A DNA stretch of 39,055 bases from Pelosinus propionicus DSM 13327 (GTDB lineage: Bacteria > Bacillota > Negativicutes > DSM-13327), in NCBI RefSeq assembly GCF_900114615.1, contig NZ_FOTS01000046.1, positions 1 to 39,055 of the forward strand, written 5' to 3'. Numbering within the stretch: the first letter of the stretch is position 1; each line of letters starts with the position of its first letter. Made by a program: the position numbers and the translations under genes. Below are positions 30,421 through 38,928 of this stretch, piece by piece. Below the pieces are notes generated by a model that worked only from the letters and a program-made list of their open reading frames with translations, searched no databases and was not told where the DNA came from.

Positions 30421-30443
30421 TTATCGACAGCCAATAAATTTTC

Positions 30444-31754
30444 CTATTTTTTGTTCAACATAATCTGTAAAATCTGCTCATCCATTTGGGTCATTCCTTG
30501 GCAGGCCAGTACTCCTAAATTCGCAATGGATTGATCCACATCCTCCGCCACAATTCCGTCATTCCCTGTAACTCGAATTCCCTCAAGAGCCAGCAATACT
30601 GCCTTATACCCAGACATAACAGAAGTAGACACCTTCATTGCGCAGCTATTAGACGCACCGTCACAGATAAGCCCCGCCAAATCGCCAATCATGTTAGAAA
30701 TGGCCATACTGGCCACCCTAAAGTCCTTTTTCAGAAGCCAAGCCATTCCTGCAGCAGCTCCCATAGAAGCCGTCGTAACGGCGCACAATGCCGATAACTT
30801 CGGGAGCTTATCATGGATATAGATGGCCATCATGTGCGACAGCATTAACGCTCGAATCAGCGATTCTTCATTCGCTTTTACATATTCAGCAACCACGACG
30901 ACAGGCATGGTTGCCGCTATTCCCTGATTGCCAGAGCCGGAATTGGTCATCGCCGGCAATGCTGCCCCTCCCATTCTTGCATCAGACGCAGCGGTCGTAC
31001 GCATCAATATTTGAGTGAGTAGACCATCTGTTAAGAGCCCTTGCTGCCTCTGACGATCCATAGCATTCCCAATATGTAAACCATACTGCCCACTCATACC
31101 TTCATGGGATAAAGAGGAATTTAGTTCAGCAGCTTCATGAATAAAACGAATCATCTCTAATGGCACTCCCATGGCAAAATCAAAAACATCCCGAGCCTGA
31201 ATACCAGCTATGGTGGATTTATCTTCTACAGCATTTGCGACATAATCCTCAAGCTCCATTTCAAATACCACTTTGCCATTTTCCTCAATGCGTACCACTT
31301 GGGTATGAGTATCGGCAATGGCAACCGTTACCCACTCTTTACCATGCATTACTTTTGCTTCCGAATATAAAACATGGGGTACATCAGCTACCATAACCTG
31401 AACCCGCCCCTGGGCAACCATTTGCTGTGCTTTTCTGACCTGCGCAGGAGTGAGATTCTTCAGAACTTCCAGCTTCCCCCACGGATCACCGCCAATCGCT
31501 CCTACAGCAGCAGCAATAAAAAGCCCCGTCGTACCTGTTCCTGGTACGGTAACTCCCATACCATTTTTCATCAAGTTGGCTGAGACCTTAGCTTCAATTC
31601 TTTCAACTGACTTACCTAGCCTTTGCGCTGCAATCGCTGCAGCCAGCGCTAAAGAGACAGGCTCAGTGCATCCCAATGCTGGCACTACCTCTCTTTTTAC
31701 AACCTTGATCATTTCCAGCCATAAAGAATTTATTTTAGAATCGATCTTCTTCAT
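30444..31754 (-). CDS. cyuA: L-cysteine desulfidase (CyuA/UPF0597 family)
   Basis: This 436-residue iron-sulfur enzyme breaks L-cysteine to pyruvate, sulfide and ammonia. It shares the fold of the serine dehydratase alpha subunit. Seen are EVVPALGCTEPVSLALAAA (about 22-40, first cluster Cys), NGMGVTVPGTGTTGLFIAAAVG, TNSGSGNQGIAATMPVVVVAE and GLICDGASNSCAMKV (two Cys near 370-378), which together can hold an oxygen-labile [4Fe-4S] cluster. The gene follows a CyuP-type permease on the same strand, as in the E. coli cyuAP pair. Anaerobic cysteine catabolism fits the overall locus. Confidence 0.88.
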   Translation of the reverse strand: MKKIDSKINSLWLEMIKVVKREVVPALGCTEPVSLALAAAIAAQRLGKSVERIEAKVSANLMKNGMGVTVPGTGTTGLFIAAAVGAIGGDPWGKLEVLKNLTPAQVRKAQQMVAQGRVQVMVADVPHVLYSEAKVMHGKEWVTVAIADTHTQVVRIEENGKVVFEMELEDYVANAVEDKSTIAGIQARDVFDFAMGVPLEMIRFIHEAAELNSSLSHEGMSGQYGLHIGNAMDRQRQQGLLTDGLLTQILMRTTAASDARMGGAALPAMTNSGSGNQGIAATMPVVVVAEYVKANEESLIRALMLSHMMAIYIHDKLPKLSALCAVTTASMGAAAGMAWLLKKDFRVASMAISNMIGDLAGLICDGASNSCAMKVSTSVMSGYKAVLLALEGIRVTGNDGIVAEDVDQSIANLGVLACQGMTQMDEQILQIMLNKK

Positions 31755-31797
31755 ATCAAATTCTCCTCATTTTTTAATTCTCAAAGAGACACAAATA

Positions 31798-33114
31798 TTA
31801 CGCAAAAGCTAAAAATGGAGATATACAAAGTAAAATACCCGTCGCAATGATTATTTTGAGTGAAATTCCTTTATATTGCTGAAGAAATGGTACTTGATAC
31901 ACTAGATAAGCTGGGATTAAACAACCCACCAAACCAAAAATAGGACTGCAAATGGATGTAAAACTCAAAACAGGCGCATTTAGCACAATGGCTCCCCAAG
32001 ACAACAATACCGTAAATACCATAATGCCATAGCCGACGAATCCCTTATGAATCCGCTCTTCCGGCATGATACGCCGCAGCACATTCATAACCAAACCTTG
32101 GCACGCTTCTCTAAAACCTAGATATACGCCAAAATAAGCTGTCATTACTGCAAAAATATTCAAAATCAAACTAAAAATCTTCACTATTTGCTGATTGCTG
32201 GTACCACTCCCTTGTGCCACCATCGCCAAGGCCGAGATATTTTGCTGAGAAGCATGGACAGCCTGTTCATGGCCCATAGCTAAGGTAAAGGATACGGCAT
32301 AAAAGAACACAGTAACAAATAAAACACCAAAAGCAATATTCATGGCACGCATTGCTTTATACCTTGCTACTTCAATAGATTTTTCATGAGATCGGTAGGA
32401 AATCACCATCGGACTCAAACTTTGAATAAATAAAATAGAAGTCAACGTAAAGGGAAGCATAACCACTGCGTCCTTGATTAAGCTCCCTAATGATGGAAAG
32501 GAGCCGATATTGACCAAATCCCAGCGACTTACCATAGCCAGTCCAAGAAAAGCCACCACAAACAGCTTTGTCAGTACCATCCCCGTAGAAATCTTAAACA
32601 ATACCTTTTCTCCTCGCGAAGCTAACGCCACCAAACAGCAAATCAAAATTAGACCATAAAAGGGATTGGTCGACAGCAAGGATTTTGTCAATCCAAAGGA
32701 TTGTAGAAAAGAAGCACTATCATTTGTAATGGCTGTAGAATATACAAACACCCAAATCACCAGCATGATAAAATATAACGCTCCTAAAAACATCCCCCAA
32801 TTTTTCCCCAGATACCCTGCAATCACACTGGGATAGTCTTTGCACTCCGGCGAAGCAGCTAACGTGTTAATAAATAGCTTTTGAAATAAATACATGGCAG
32901 GATAACCAATAACAGAGGAAAGTAAGAATACCCATAGCCCCATTAACCCAACCTGTACAGGCAAAAAAACAATTCCTGCACCAATAGCCATACCAATGCT
33001 CATAATAATCCAGCCCCAGTCAGTGGCATCAAACCGAGTGGCCTCTTTCCATTCTTTTTCCGTCATATGAGCTTGTCCTACAGAAGCCTCGTATTTCCTA
33101 GCAAGTGAGTCCAT
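31798..33114 (-). CDS. HAAAP-family amino acid permease (CyuP-like)
   Basis: This 438-residue membrane transporter has about 11 helices. It belongs to the hydroxy/aromatic amino acid permease family by its start (ATDWGWIIMSIGMAIGAGIVFLP), the PLPFTLTSILFIQSLSPMV-type central region and the C-terminal FGLVGCLIPAYLVY. The nearest relatives by pattern are YhaO/CyuP, which takes up cysteine or serine, as supported by the adjacent desulfidase. The ribosome site is weaker than for its neighbours (GGAGGGC, then TTTATAAA). It is the first gene of the operon, and its promoter faces the divergent YheO-like regulator. Confidence 0.87.
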   Translation of the reverse strand: MDSLARKYEASVGQAHMTEKEWKEATRFDATDWGWIIMSIGMAIGAGIVFLPVQVGLMGLWVFLLSSVIGYPAMYLFQKLFINTLAASPECKDYPSVIAGYLGKNWGMFLGALYFIMLVIWVFVYSTAITNDSASFLQSFGLTKSLLSTNPFYGLILICCLVALASRGEKVLFKISTGMVLTKLFVVAFLGLAMVSRWDLVNIGSFPSLGSLIKDAVVMLPFTLTSILFIQSLSPMVISYRSHEKSIEVARYKAMRAMNIAFGVLFVTVFFYAVSFTLAMGHEQAVHASQQNISALAMVAQGSGTSNQQIVKIFSLILNIFAVMTAYFGVYLGFREACQGLVMNVLRRIMPEERIHKGFVGYGIMVFTVLLSWGAIVLNAPVLSFTSICSPIFGLVGCLIPAYLVYQVPFLQQYKGISLKIIIATGILLCISPFLAFA

Positions 33115-33279
33115 TTTATAAAGCCCTCCAATATTTTTTATTCGTCATAAGTGGTCAAGAAGATAAAAGGTAAGAAAAAGTCAAATAATTTTGATAATTA
33201 AAGCTACTCATGCATGTCCTCGAGTTATGTTATAATATTACAAAGTTATAACACTTCGTATTAGGCTGGGAGGCAAATC

Positions 33280-33954
33280 ATGAAAGAATTAGTACAATGG
33301 AAAAACTATATTGATCTTGTAAAGTTTTTAGGTAAATGCCTTGGTGACAATGCTGAAATTGTCTTGCATGATCTAACTGATAATGAACATTCTATAATCG
33401 CAATCGAAAATAGTCATGTTACCGATAGAACCATTGGTGCTCCCATTACCATGTTCGCCCTTAATAAACTTAAGGAAATGGAGCATACCGATCAATCTAG
33501 CATTCTGAACTATAAGGGAACATCGCGCAAGGGCGTCCCCTTGCGCTCTTCCAGTTTTATAATTCGGGACACACAAGACCGCCCGATCGGTATGCTATGT
33601 ATCAATATTGATATCTCAGATTATATCCGAGCAGAAGAAACGCTTAAAAAGTTATCCTTTATACCTGAATTGCATACTATTAAAAAACCCTTACACGATC
33701 TGCACGAAAATTTTCCTAATTCCGTTTCTGATCTGGTTAGCGATGCCATCAAGGAAGTATTAGGTGACGAAACAATAACTCCATCTAAGCGTCTTTCCAT
33801 TGCGGAAAAAATAAAAATAGTAGATCACCTTAGTAAAAAAGGGCTATTCCTGGTAAAAGGCGCAATCAGCGAAGTAGCTACTCAACTTGCCACATCTGAG
33901 GTAACAATTTATCGGTATATTAACAAAATCAGTAAACATGGTAAGAAAAGCTAA
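33280..33954 (+). CDS. YheO/DauR-type transcriptional regulator (PAS + HTH)
   Basis: This 224-residue regulator has an N-terminal YheO-like PAS domain (about 5-115, LGDNAEIVLHDLTDNEHSII; GMLCINIDIS) and a C-terminal HTH (about 175-218, KIVDHLSKKGLFLVKGAISE, then VATQLATSEVTIYRYI). DauR, of this family, controls D-amino-acid catabolism in Pseudomonas, which matches a locus with D- and L-cysteine enzymes. GGGAGG precedes the ATG. It is divergent from the permease-desulfidase operon and convergent with ridA. The ligand is probably cysteine or a derived 2-aminoacrylate (inference). Confidence 0.87.
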   Translation: MKELVQWKNYIDLVKFLGKCLGDNAEIVLHDLTDNEHSIIAIENSHVTDRTIGAPITMFALNKLKEMEHTDQSSILNYKGTSRKGVPLRSSSFIIRDTQDRPIGMLCINIDISDYIRAEETLKKLSFIPELHTIKKPLHDLHENFPNSVSDLVSDAIKEVLGDETITPSKRLSIAEKIKIVDHLSKKGLFLVKGAISEVATQLATSEVTIYRYINKISKHGKKS

Positions 33955-33977
33955 ATTGCTTAGCATCAAAGATTATC

Positions 33978-34361
33978 CTATTTTGCAATCATTGCAATTG
34001 CCTCGACTTCGACGAGTCCGTCCTTCGGTAATTTGGAAATTTCAATAGCACTTCGCGCTGGAAATGAAGTAGTAAAGTACTGCTTGTAAATCTCATTCAT
34101 AGCAGAAAAGTCGTTCATATCCTTTAAGAAAACAGTCGTCTTTACTACATCTTGCATACCGGCTCCTGCTTTTTCAAGAATTGCTTTCAGGTTTAATAAA
34201 GACTGAGTAGCTTGTTCTTGAAAGCCATTTTTCATTTCTCCCATCTTAGGGTTTATCCCAAGCTGGCCGGATACAAAAATCATATTCCCTGCTATAATAC
34301 CCTGTGAATATGGCCCAATCGCAGTTGGAGCATCTTTAGTCATAATAACCTTGTTTTGCAT
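33978..34361 (-). CDS. ridA: RidA-family enamine/imine deaminase
   Basis: This 127-residue YjgF/RidA trimer subunit hydrolyses reactive 2-aminoacrylate to pyruvate and ammonia. Seen are GPYSQGIIAGNMIFVSGQLG (about 16-35), Arg103 in FPARSAIEIS (carboxylate-binding Arg of the active family) and Glu120 in LVEVEAIA. AAAGGAG precedes the ATG. Cysteine desulfhydrase and desulfidase release aminoacrylate, so a dedicated RidA in the locus makes biochemical sense. Two palindromes of the type ATGATAA-N4-TTATCAT lie upstream. Confidence 0.92.
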   Translation of the reverse strand: MQNKVIMTKDAPTAIGPYSQGIIAGNMIFVSGQLGINPKMGEMKNGFQEQATQSLLNLKAILEKAGAGMQDVVKTTVFLKDMNDFSAMNEIYKQYFTTSFPARSAIEISKLPKDGLVEVEAIAMIAK

Positions 34362-34396
34362 TTACAAATCTCCTTTGATATTTTTTTTTCATATTT

Positions 34397-34414
34397 ATGA
34401 TAATATTTTATCAT
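34397..34414. promoter_or_regulatory. Palindromic operator upstream of ridA, copy 1
   Basis: ATGATAATATTTTATCAT is a perfect 18-base palindrome. A second, nearly perfect copy is centred 28 bases away at 34425-34442. Confidence 0.6.
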
Positions 34415-34424
34415 TTCATCTACT

Positions 34425-34442
34425 ATGATAATAAATTATCGT
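34425..34442. promoter_or_regulatory. Palindromic operator upstream of ridA, copy 2
   Basis: ATGATAATAAATTATCGT shares the ATGATAA-N4-TTATC pattern with copy 1 and has one mismatch at the end. Confidence 0.55.
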
Positions 34443-34537
34443 CGATTTGTAAATATTTTTTCATTTTTTCTGATATTTTGTTTTTTGCTAATCCTAAGGA
34501 AGCGACTGTTAGATTTTGAAACATAGGCTGATTTCAA

Positions 34538-34719
34538 TCAACGGTTAGCAATTCTACCAAAGTGCTTCAGACTTTTTTGCAGAAGAAGAAGTGATAGTTG
34601 CCAAACAAGATGATACTGAAATAGATACACTTCCTGATCATGTACAGAAAGAGCTAGATTTAGCTAGAGAATTTATTCTTTACAAATATGGCATAAAGAA
34701 AGGTCCTACAGATAAATAA
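34538..34719 (+). pseudogene. Possible gene remnant, C-terminal part only
   Basis: This plus-strand frame of about 56 codons runs from a stop codon without ATG or ribosome site (FAEEEVIVAKQDDTEIDTLP; VQKELDLAREFILYKYGIKK) to TAA. The composition is protein-like, so it is probably the end of a lost gene. The rest of the 34379-34860 gap holds the two operators and a terminator. Confidence 0.35.
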
Positions 34720-34774
34720 CAACAATATTACAAATAAAAGCCTCATATATATGCATTTGATTGATTAAAAAAAG

Positions 34775-34820
34775 CTAAGGAGACCGAGTCATAAAATGAC
34801 TCGGTCTCCTTAGTTTTTTT
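34775..34820. terminator. Strong bidirectional terminator
   Basis: A 17-bp perfect stem (CTAAGGAGACCGAGTCA and complement) has a five-base loop and runs of seven A on the left and seven T on the right. It ends the desulfhydrase/transport operon (minus strand) and the plus-strand remnant. Confidence 0.9.
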
Positions 34821-34860
34821 ACATGATTGAAACAGCAAAAGCAAATGGAAATCCAGAAGT

Positions 34861-35883
34861 TCAGGTCAGCCACTTGCCCAGGATCTCTTTTTCGGCAAAC
34901 AAGGCTAAGGAACCTCCTGTATGCAAAAATATAACTGTACTGCCTTTTGGTATTTCCCCACTTTGGATACCATGCAACAATCCGGAAAAGGCCTTGCCTG
35001 TGTAAACCGGATCCAATAAAATACCTTCTGTCTCTGCCAGCAATCGAATCGCTGCCGAAGATTCTTCATTCGGAATTTCATATCCAGGTAAAAAAAATCC
35101 ATGATCAATCGTAAGATCGTCTTCAGTTAATGGAATATCAGACCCAATTCTTTTCAGCGTATCCGTGGACAGCTGCAATATTTTAGGCGGATACTCGGCA
35201 TCCTTACTTCCAACTGCAACAGAAACAATCTTTGTAGAAGCACCCAATACCTTTTTCCCCGCAAGCAGCCCGGAAAGTGTTCCTCCAGACCCGGTGGCAT
35301 GAAACAGATAGTCGGCTTTGATGTTATTTTGCAGCAGCTGCTCAGAAAGCTCTAAAAAAGCATTCACAAACCCCGTTGAGCCAACCGGGCTTGCACCGCC
35401 GCTGGGGATACTATAACATGTATGCCCTGCCGCTTCTAATTCCTGTCCCCTAATCTTTGCCGCTACTTCTGATTCTTCACGACTATCTGTAATATGAATT
35501 TCAGCCCCCATGATATTGTCTAGCAATAGATTAGCCCGCAATTCGTTATCTCCATGAACAACACGGTTTAGAAATAAGATGGGAATTAAACCGTATTTTC
35601 TGCAGGCTGCAACGGTTTGCATTGCATGATTGGACTGGGTAGCCCCGAAGGTAACCACATGATCACATCCCTGTTCCAGTGCATCCCCCAGCAGATATTC
35701 CAGCTTTCTAATTTTATTGCCGCCAAAAGGGGTAAACCCCGATAAATCTTCTCTTTTAAGATAGATTTCAACCCCCAACCGCTTGGAAAGTCTATCTAAG
35801 CGATGACAAGGAGTCGGATAAAATCCCAATTGCACTTTTGCCAGTTTATAAAGATTTTTTTTGATCTGATTAACATTTTCCAT
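34861..35883 (-). CDS. dcyD: D-cysteine desulfhydrase (PLP enzyme)
   Basis: This 340-residue fold-type II PLP enzyme of the ACC deaminase/D-cysteine desulfhydrase family converts D-cysteine to pyruvate, H2S and ammonia. The PLP lysine is Lys57 in GGNKIRKLEY. Substrate-side GATQSNHAMQTVAA (about 77-90), the phosphate loop HATGSGGTLSGLLAG (about 195-209) and LLDPVYTGKAFSGL follow. I chose the ATG at 35883 with AGGTG upstream; the open frame extends 47 codons into the ABC ATPase gene. The order cystine ABC transporter then desulfhydrase parallels the E. coli fliY-dcyD-yecSC group. A fragment of a similar gene lies at 28117. Confidence 0.88.
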   Translation of the reverse strand: MENVNQIKKNLYKLAKVQLGFYPTPCHRLDRLSKRLGVEIYLKREDLSGFTPFGGNKIRKLEYLLGDALEQGCDHVVTFGATQSNHAMQTVAACRKYGLIPILFLNRVVHGDNELRANLLLDNIMGAEIHITDSREESEVAAKIRGQELEAAGHTCYSIPSGGASPVGSTGFVNAFLELSEQLLQNNIKADYLFHATGSGGTLSGLLAGKKVLGASTKIVSVAVGSKDAEYPPKILQLSTDTLKRIGSDIPLTEDDLTIDHGFFLPGYEIPNEESSAAIRLLAETEGILLDPVYTGKAFSGLLHGIQSGEIPKGSTVIFLHTGGSLALFAEKEILGKWLT

Positions 35884-35920
35884 TATGCACCTGATTTCTC
35901 CGATTAGTACCACTCGGATT

Positions 35921-36673
35921 TTAAATTGAAAAGCTCCATCTGGGCAGAATTCTTTCCAAGAATTGTTTTGTACGCTCCTCTTTTGGATTGGAAAAGATCT
36001 CCTTTGGACTTCCTTCCTCCACAATTACTCCTTCATCCATAAAGACAATGTGATTAGCGATATCGTTTGCAAAAGACATTTCGTGGGTTACCACCACCAT
36101 GGTAATTCCATCTTGTGCAACCTTCCGCATAACGGCAAGCACTTCGCCAACCAGTTCCGGGTCCAAGGCAGAAGTCGGCTCATCAAACAAAATCACTTCC
36201 GGATTCAACGCAACTGCACGGGCAATGCCAACGCGCTGCTGCTGCCCACCGGAAAGCTGCAATGGAAAAGAATCATATTTATCAGTAAGCCCTACCTTAT
36301 CAAGTGCTTTTTGAGCAATTTCTTTTGCTTGGGCAACTGGAACGTTTCTGGCAGTCACAAGTCCTTCCATCACATTTTCTAAGGCAGTCATATTGCTAAA
36401 AAGATTATAATTTTGAAAGACCATGGCTGTTTGTCTGCGGACATTTAAAATTTCCTTACTGGTAGCATGTTTAAAACTTATTTTCGTATCACCAATTGTC
36501 AATTCACCGTCATCTGCCGCCTCCAAAAAATTAATGCAGCGTAATAATGTAGTCTTCCCAGAGCCGCTTGGGCCTAAGACGACAACAACCTCCCCCGTCT
36601 TTACACTCAAATCAACACCCTTAAGCACTTCATTTTTCCCAAAAGACTTGCGAACCCCCTTTAACTGAATCAA
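35921..36673 (-). CDS. Cystine/amino-acid ABC transporter ATPase (TcyN/YecC-like)
   Basis: This 250-residue polar amino acid transporter ATPase has Walker [10 protein letters not shown] (about 34-42), the Q-loop VFQNYNLF, the signature [14 protein letters not shown], Walker [15 protein letters not shown] and a switch His in VVTHEM. Closest by pattern are YecC and TcyN, the cystine importers. The start is TTG at 36673 behind AGAGGTG. The gene abuts the upstream permease with no gap and is followed by dcyD, which supports cystine or cysteine as substrate. Other polar amino acids cannot be excluded by sequence alone. Confidence 0.88.
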   Translation of the reverse strand: MIQLKGVRKSFGKNEVLKGVDLSVKTGEVVVVLGPSGSGKTTLLRCINFLEAADDGELTIGDTKISFKHATSKEILNVRRQTAMVFQNYNLFSNMTALENVMEGLVTARNVPVAQAKEIAQKALDKVGLTDKYDSFPLQLSGGQQQRVGIARAVALNPEVILFDEPTSALDPELVGEVLAVMRKVAQDGITMVVVTHEMSFANDIANHIVFMDEGVIVEEGSPKEIFSNPKEERTKQFLERILPRWSFSI

Positions 36674-36674
36674 C

Positions 36675-37409
36675 CTATAACACCTCTCTTCTTAGATTAT
36701 TTTCCTGCACTCTATACTGATATTTCTTCAAATGCTTCTCCAAAATAATGGACACCCTTTCAACGGTCAGACACATCATCCAATAAATCATTGCTGCAGC
36801 GATATACGCTTCCAAGAAACGATAATTGATTTGGGCAGAAGTTAAAGCCCCATTCATCACATCGACAACCGTGATTAGATATACAATAGAAGATCCTTTA
36901 ATGAGTCCGATAAAGTTATTGCACAAAACAGGAACTGCAAAAGGAAACGCCTGGGGCAGAACCACGCGCCGTAACGTCTGCCATCTGGTAAGTCCAACAG
37001 AATACCCAGCTTCATACTGCCCATCATCCACCGAAATAAGGGCACTACGCATCGTTTCCGATATAACTACTACTGCATAGATGGAAATGGCAACAATACC
37101 AATATATGTTTTATCCATAAACCGCAAAGCATCTGCCCATCCGTACCATTGGGACAAGAAATCAAGAGGTTTGAGTATTAGAAAATTCATAATAAACAGA
37201 TGCAGCACCAGCGGAATCCCCTTGGTTACTGGAATCAAAATATCTGCCAGTTTTGCTATGATTCTGATACGAAATCTCCTACATATAGCAATCCATGTTC
37301 CAAAAACGATCCCGATGAAAAGGGGAAGCACTGACAGCATTAGTGTCGTCGGAATGTATTTCACAGCAACTTTGAGGGAAGCAGCAACATATTGAAAATC
37401 AAAAATCAT
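36675..37409 (-). CDS. Cystine-type ABC transporter permease 2 (TcyM-like)
   Basis: This 244-residue inner-membrane permease has about five helices and the His/Glu/Gln-family EAA loop ([22 protein letters not shown] has the core, about 132-153). AGGAGGTGATGG precedes the ATG. It pairs with the 37414-38100 permease to form the heterodimeric channel of a TcyLM type. The start lies a few bases after the previous gene's stop, so the two are coupled. Confidence 0.87.
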   Translation of the reverse strand: MIFDFQYVAASLKVAVKYIPTTLMLSVLPLFIGIVFGTWIAICRRFRIRIIAKLADILIPVTKGIPLVLHLFIMNFLILKPLDFLSQWYGWADALRFMDKTYIGIVAISIYAVVVISETMRSALISVDDGQYEAGYSVGLTRWQTLRRVVLPQAFPFAVPVLCNNFIGLIKGSSIVYLITVVDVMNGALTSAQINYRFLEAYIAAAMIYWMMCLTVERVSIILEKHLKKYQYRVQENNLRREVL

Positions 37410-37413
37410 GCCA

Positions 37414-38100
37414 TCACCTCCTATTCAAAATCAACCTTTTTTCAGCATGCAAAAACATTTTTTCCAATAGCAGACTTACTACGATAAAAACAACTGCAAT
37501 TACAGCATACCCTTCCAATTCATGATAGGTACGATTCCCAATGGCCTGGGCCTGACCGATCATATCTAAGATACCAAGAGTAAAAGCAAGAGACGTAGAT
37601 TCAAACGTATTTACAACTCGAGTTCCAAAAACAGGAAATGCAATTAGAAATGCCTGAGGCAATATAACGCGACGAAGTGCTTGCCAGCGACTTAATCCGA
37701 TAGAATAAGCCGCCTCGCGCTGTCCCTGGGGTACACTTAAAATAGCCGAACGAATAATCTCTGAAATAAACGCCGCATTATTGAATCCGTAAGCGGCTAA
37801 AACAAAGTACAATTTTTCCCACTGATTAATATCGATTCCCATTGCATCCAGCAAAAGCGGCAGCCCATAATAGACAATAAATAATTGGATGATTATCGGC
37901 GTTCCACGGATAAAAGATACATAGACTACGGCAATATGGTTGAGTACAGGTATCTTGTAAATGCGGATTGCTGCAATTAGCAATCCTAATAGCATGCCTA
38001 CTGTAATAGAAAATACTACGATCAGTAATGTTATATGAAAGCGGGATATAATAGCAGGGAAATATTCAAAAACCAGCTTTATGTCAAATAGACTTCCCAC
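37414..38100 (-). CDS. Cystine-type ABC transporter permease 1 (TcyL-like)
   Basis: This 228-residue permease has the same layout as its neighbour: an N-terminal helix pair, SFIRGTPIIIQLFIVYYGLP (about 62-81), and the EAA loop EAAYSIGLSRWQALRRVILP (about 133-152). The GTG start at 38100 follows AAAGGGGGATG. The first and last helices differ enough from permease 2 for a true heterodimer. It is the second gene after the binding-protein gene that the IS element has cut. Confidence 0.87.
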   Translation of the reverse strand: MGSLFDIKLVFEYFPAIISRFHITLLIVVFSITVGMLLGLLIAAIRIYKIPVLNHIAVVYVSFIRGTPIIIQLFIVYYGLPLLLDAMGIDINQWEKLYFVLAAYGFNNAAFISEIIRSAILSVPQGQREAAYSIGLSRWQALRRVILPQAFLIAFPVFGTRVVNTFESTSLAFTLGILDMIGQAQAIGNRTYHELEGYAVIAVVFIVVSLLLEKMFLHAEKRLILNRR

Positions 38101-38178
38101 TTCCTCATCCCCCTTCTTTCGTATTTTTCAAAATATCGATACTCATTACGAATCGATTTTCCATTGAGGACCATATCC

Positions 38179-38565
38179 TTATTCCACATTATAATCCGTA
38201 TTTGTATATTCAAAAGACAACTTAGACAGCGTTCCATCTGCCTTCATTTCTTTTAAGACCCTATCAATATCATCCCTCAATTGAACCTCATTTTTGCTGA
38301 GAATAAAATATGCCTGTGATTGGCTGAACAAACCATCCTCGATAATTCCCAATCCACCGCCAAAGGCTTCATTGTTACGGTTGAATGTTTTCTTTGTCAT
38401 AACGCCGGCATCCAATCGCCCGTTGACAATGTCATCATACACCACGCTGGCTCCGCTGGAGGTATATACAATATTAATCTTTTTATCATGTCCCTGATTG
38501 TATTTTTCCAGGAGAGCTGCCGTATTGCTTCCCTGTGTATAAACGCTAATATATAAGTGAGCCAC
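38179..38565 (-). pseudogene. Substrate-binding protein of the cystine-type ABC transporter, 5'-truncated by an IS
   Basis: Only the C-terminal ~125 residues of a family-3 periplasmic-type binding protein remain: YISVYTQGSNTAALLEKYNQ at the start, VVYDDIVNGRLDAGVMTKK (the second-lobe pattern), AYFILSKNE and LSFEYTNTDY at the end. The signal peptide and first lobe are missing, and the apparent first codons (GTG GCT CAC) come from the IS end. The transporter therefore lacks its binding protein unless another copy exists. The full gene would continue beyond the IS. Confidence 0.85.
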
Positions 38566-38604
38566 TTAAGCAGAAAACGCTCACGAAAAAATGAGCCACC
38601 TTAA
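38558..38604. mobile_element. Terminal end of an IS21-like insertion sequence
   Basis: TGAGCCACTTAA (38558-38569) and TGAGCCACCTTAA (38592-38604) are repeated terminal motifs, as in IS21-family ends that begin with TG. The first sits exactly at the break in the binding-protein gene. The element continues to the right beyond the window, so its other end and target duplication are not visible. Confidence 0.7.
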
Positions 38605-38658
38605 ATAAAAATAACCTTTAAAATAGACGTAAGGAAGTCTGTTTTGGAGGGATAAAAG

Positions 38659-38898
38659 GTGGTCATCACATTGGAAGACTATGCTGAAATACGCAAACTA
38701 TTTAATTTTGGTACCAGCAAACGCGCAATCGCCAAAAGACTTGGCATATCAAGAAATACAGTAGATAAATACTGCCAAGGTGACACTGCTCCGTGGAACA
38801 AAAAGGCCTACAATCGCCAATCGACAATCATCAGTGATGAAGTAATGAATTTCATTCAACAGTGCTTAGAGCAATCTGGTAATATGTCAAGCCCATAA
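38659..38898 (+). pseudogene. istA: IS21-type transposase IstA, truncated after 79 codons
   Basis: The first 79 residues match the N-terminus of IstA: MVITLEDYAEIRKLFNFG, then a helix-turn-helix KRAIAKRLGISRNTVDKYCQ. The GTG start follows GGAGGGATAAAAG. Full IstA proteins have 350-500 residues and a DDE domain; here a TAA follows at codon 80, and the sequence after it no longer resembles IstA. So this copy is truncated or recombined. Confidence 0.75.
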
Positions 38899-38928
38899 AA
38901 AATAAGTTTTGTAAGTAATCCGCAAAAA

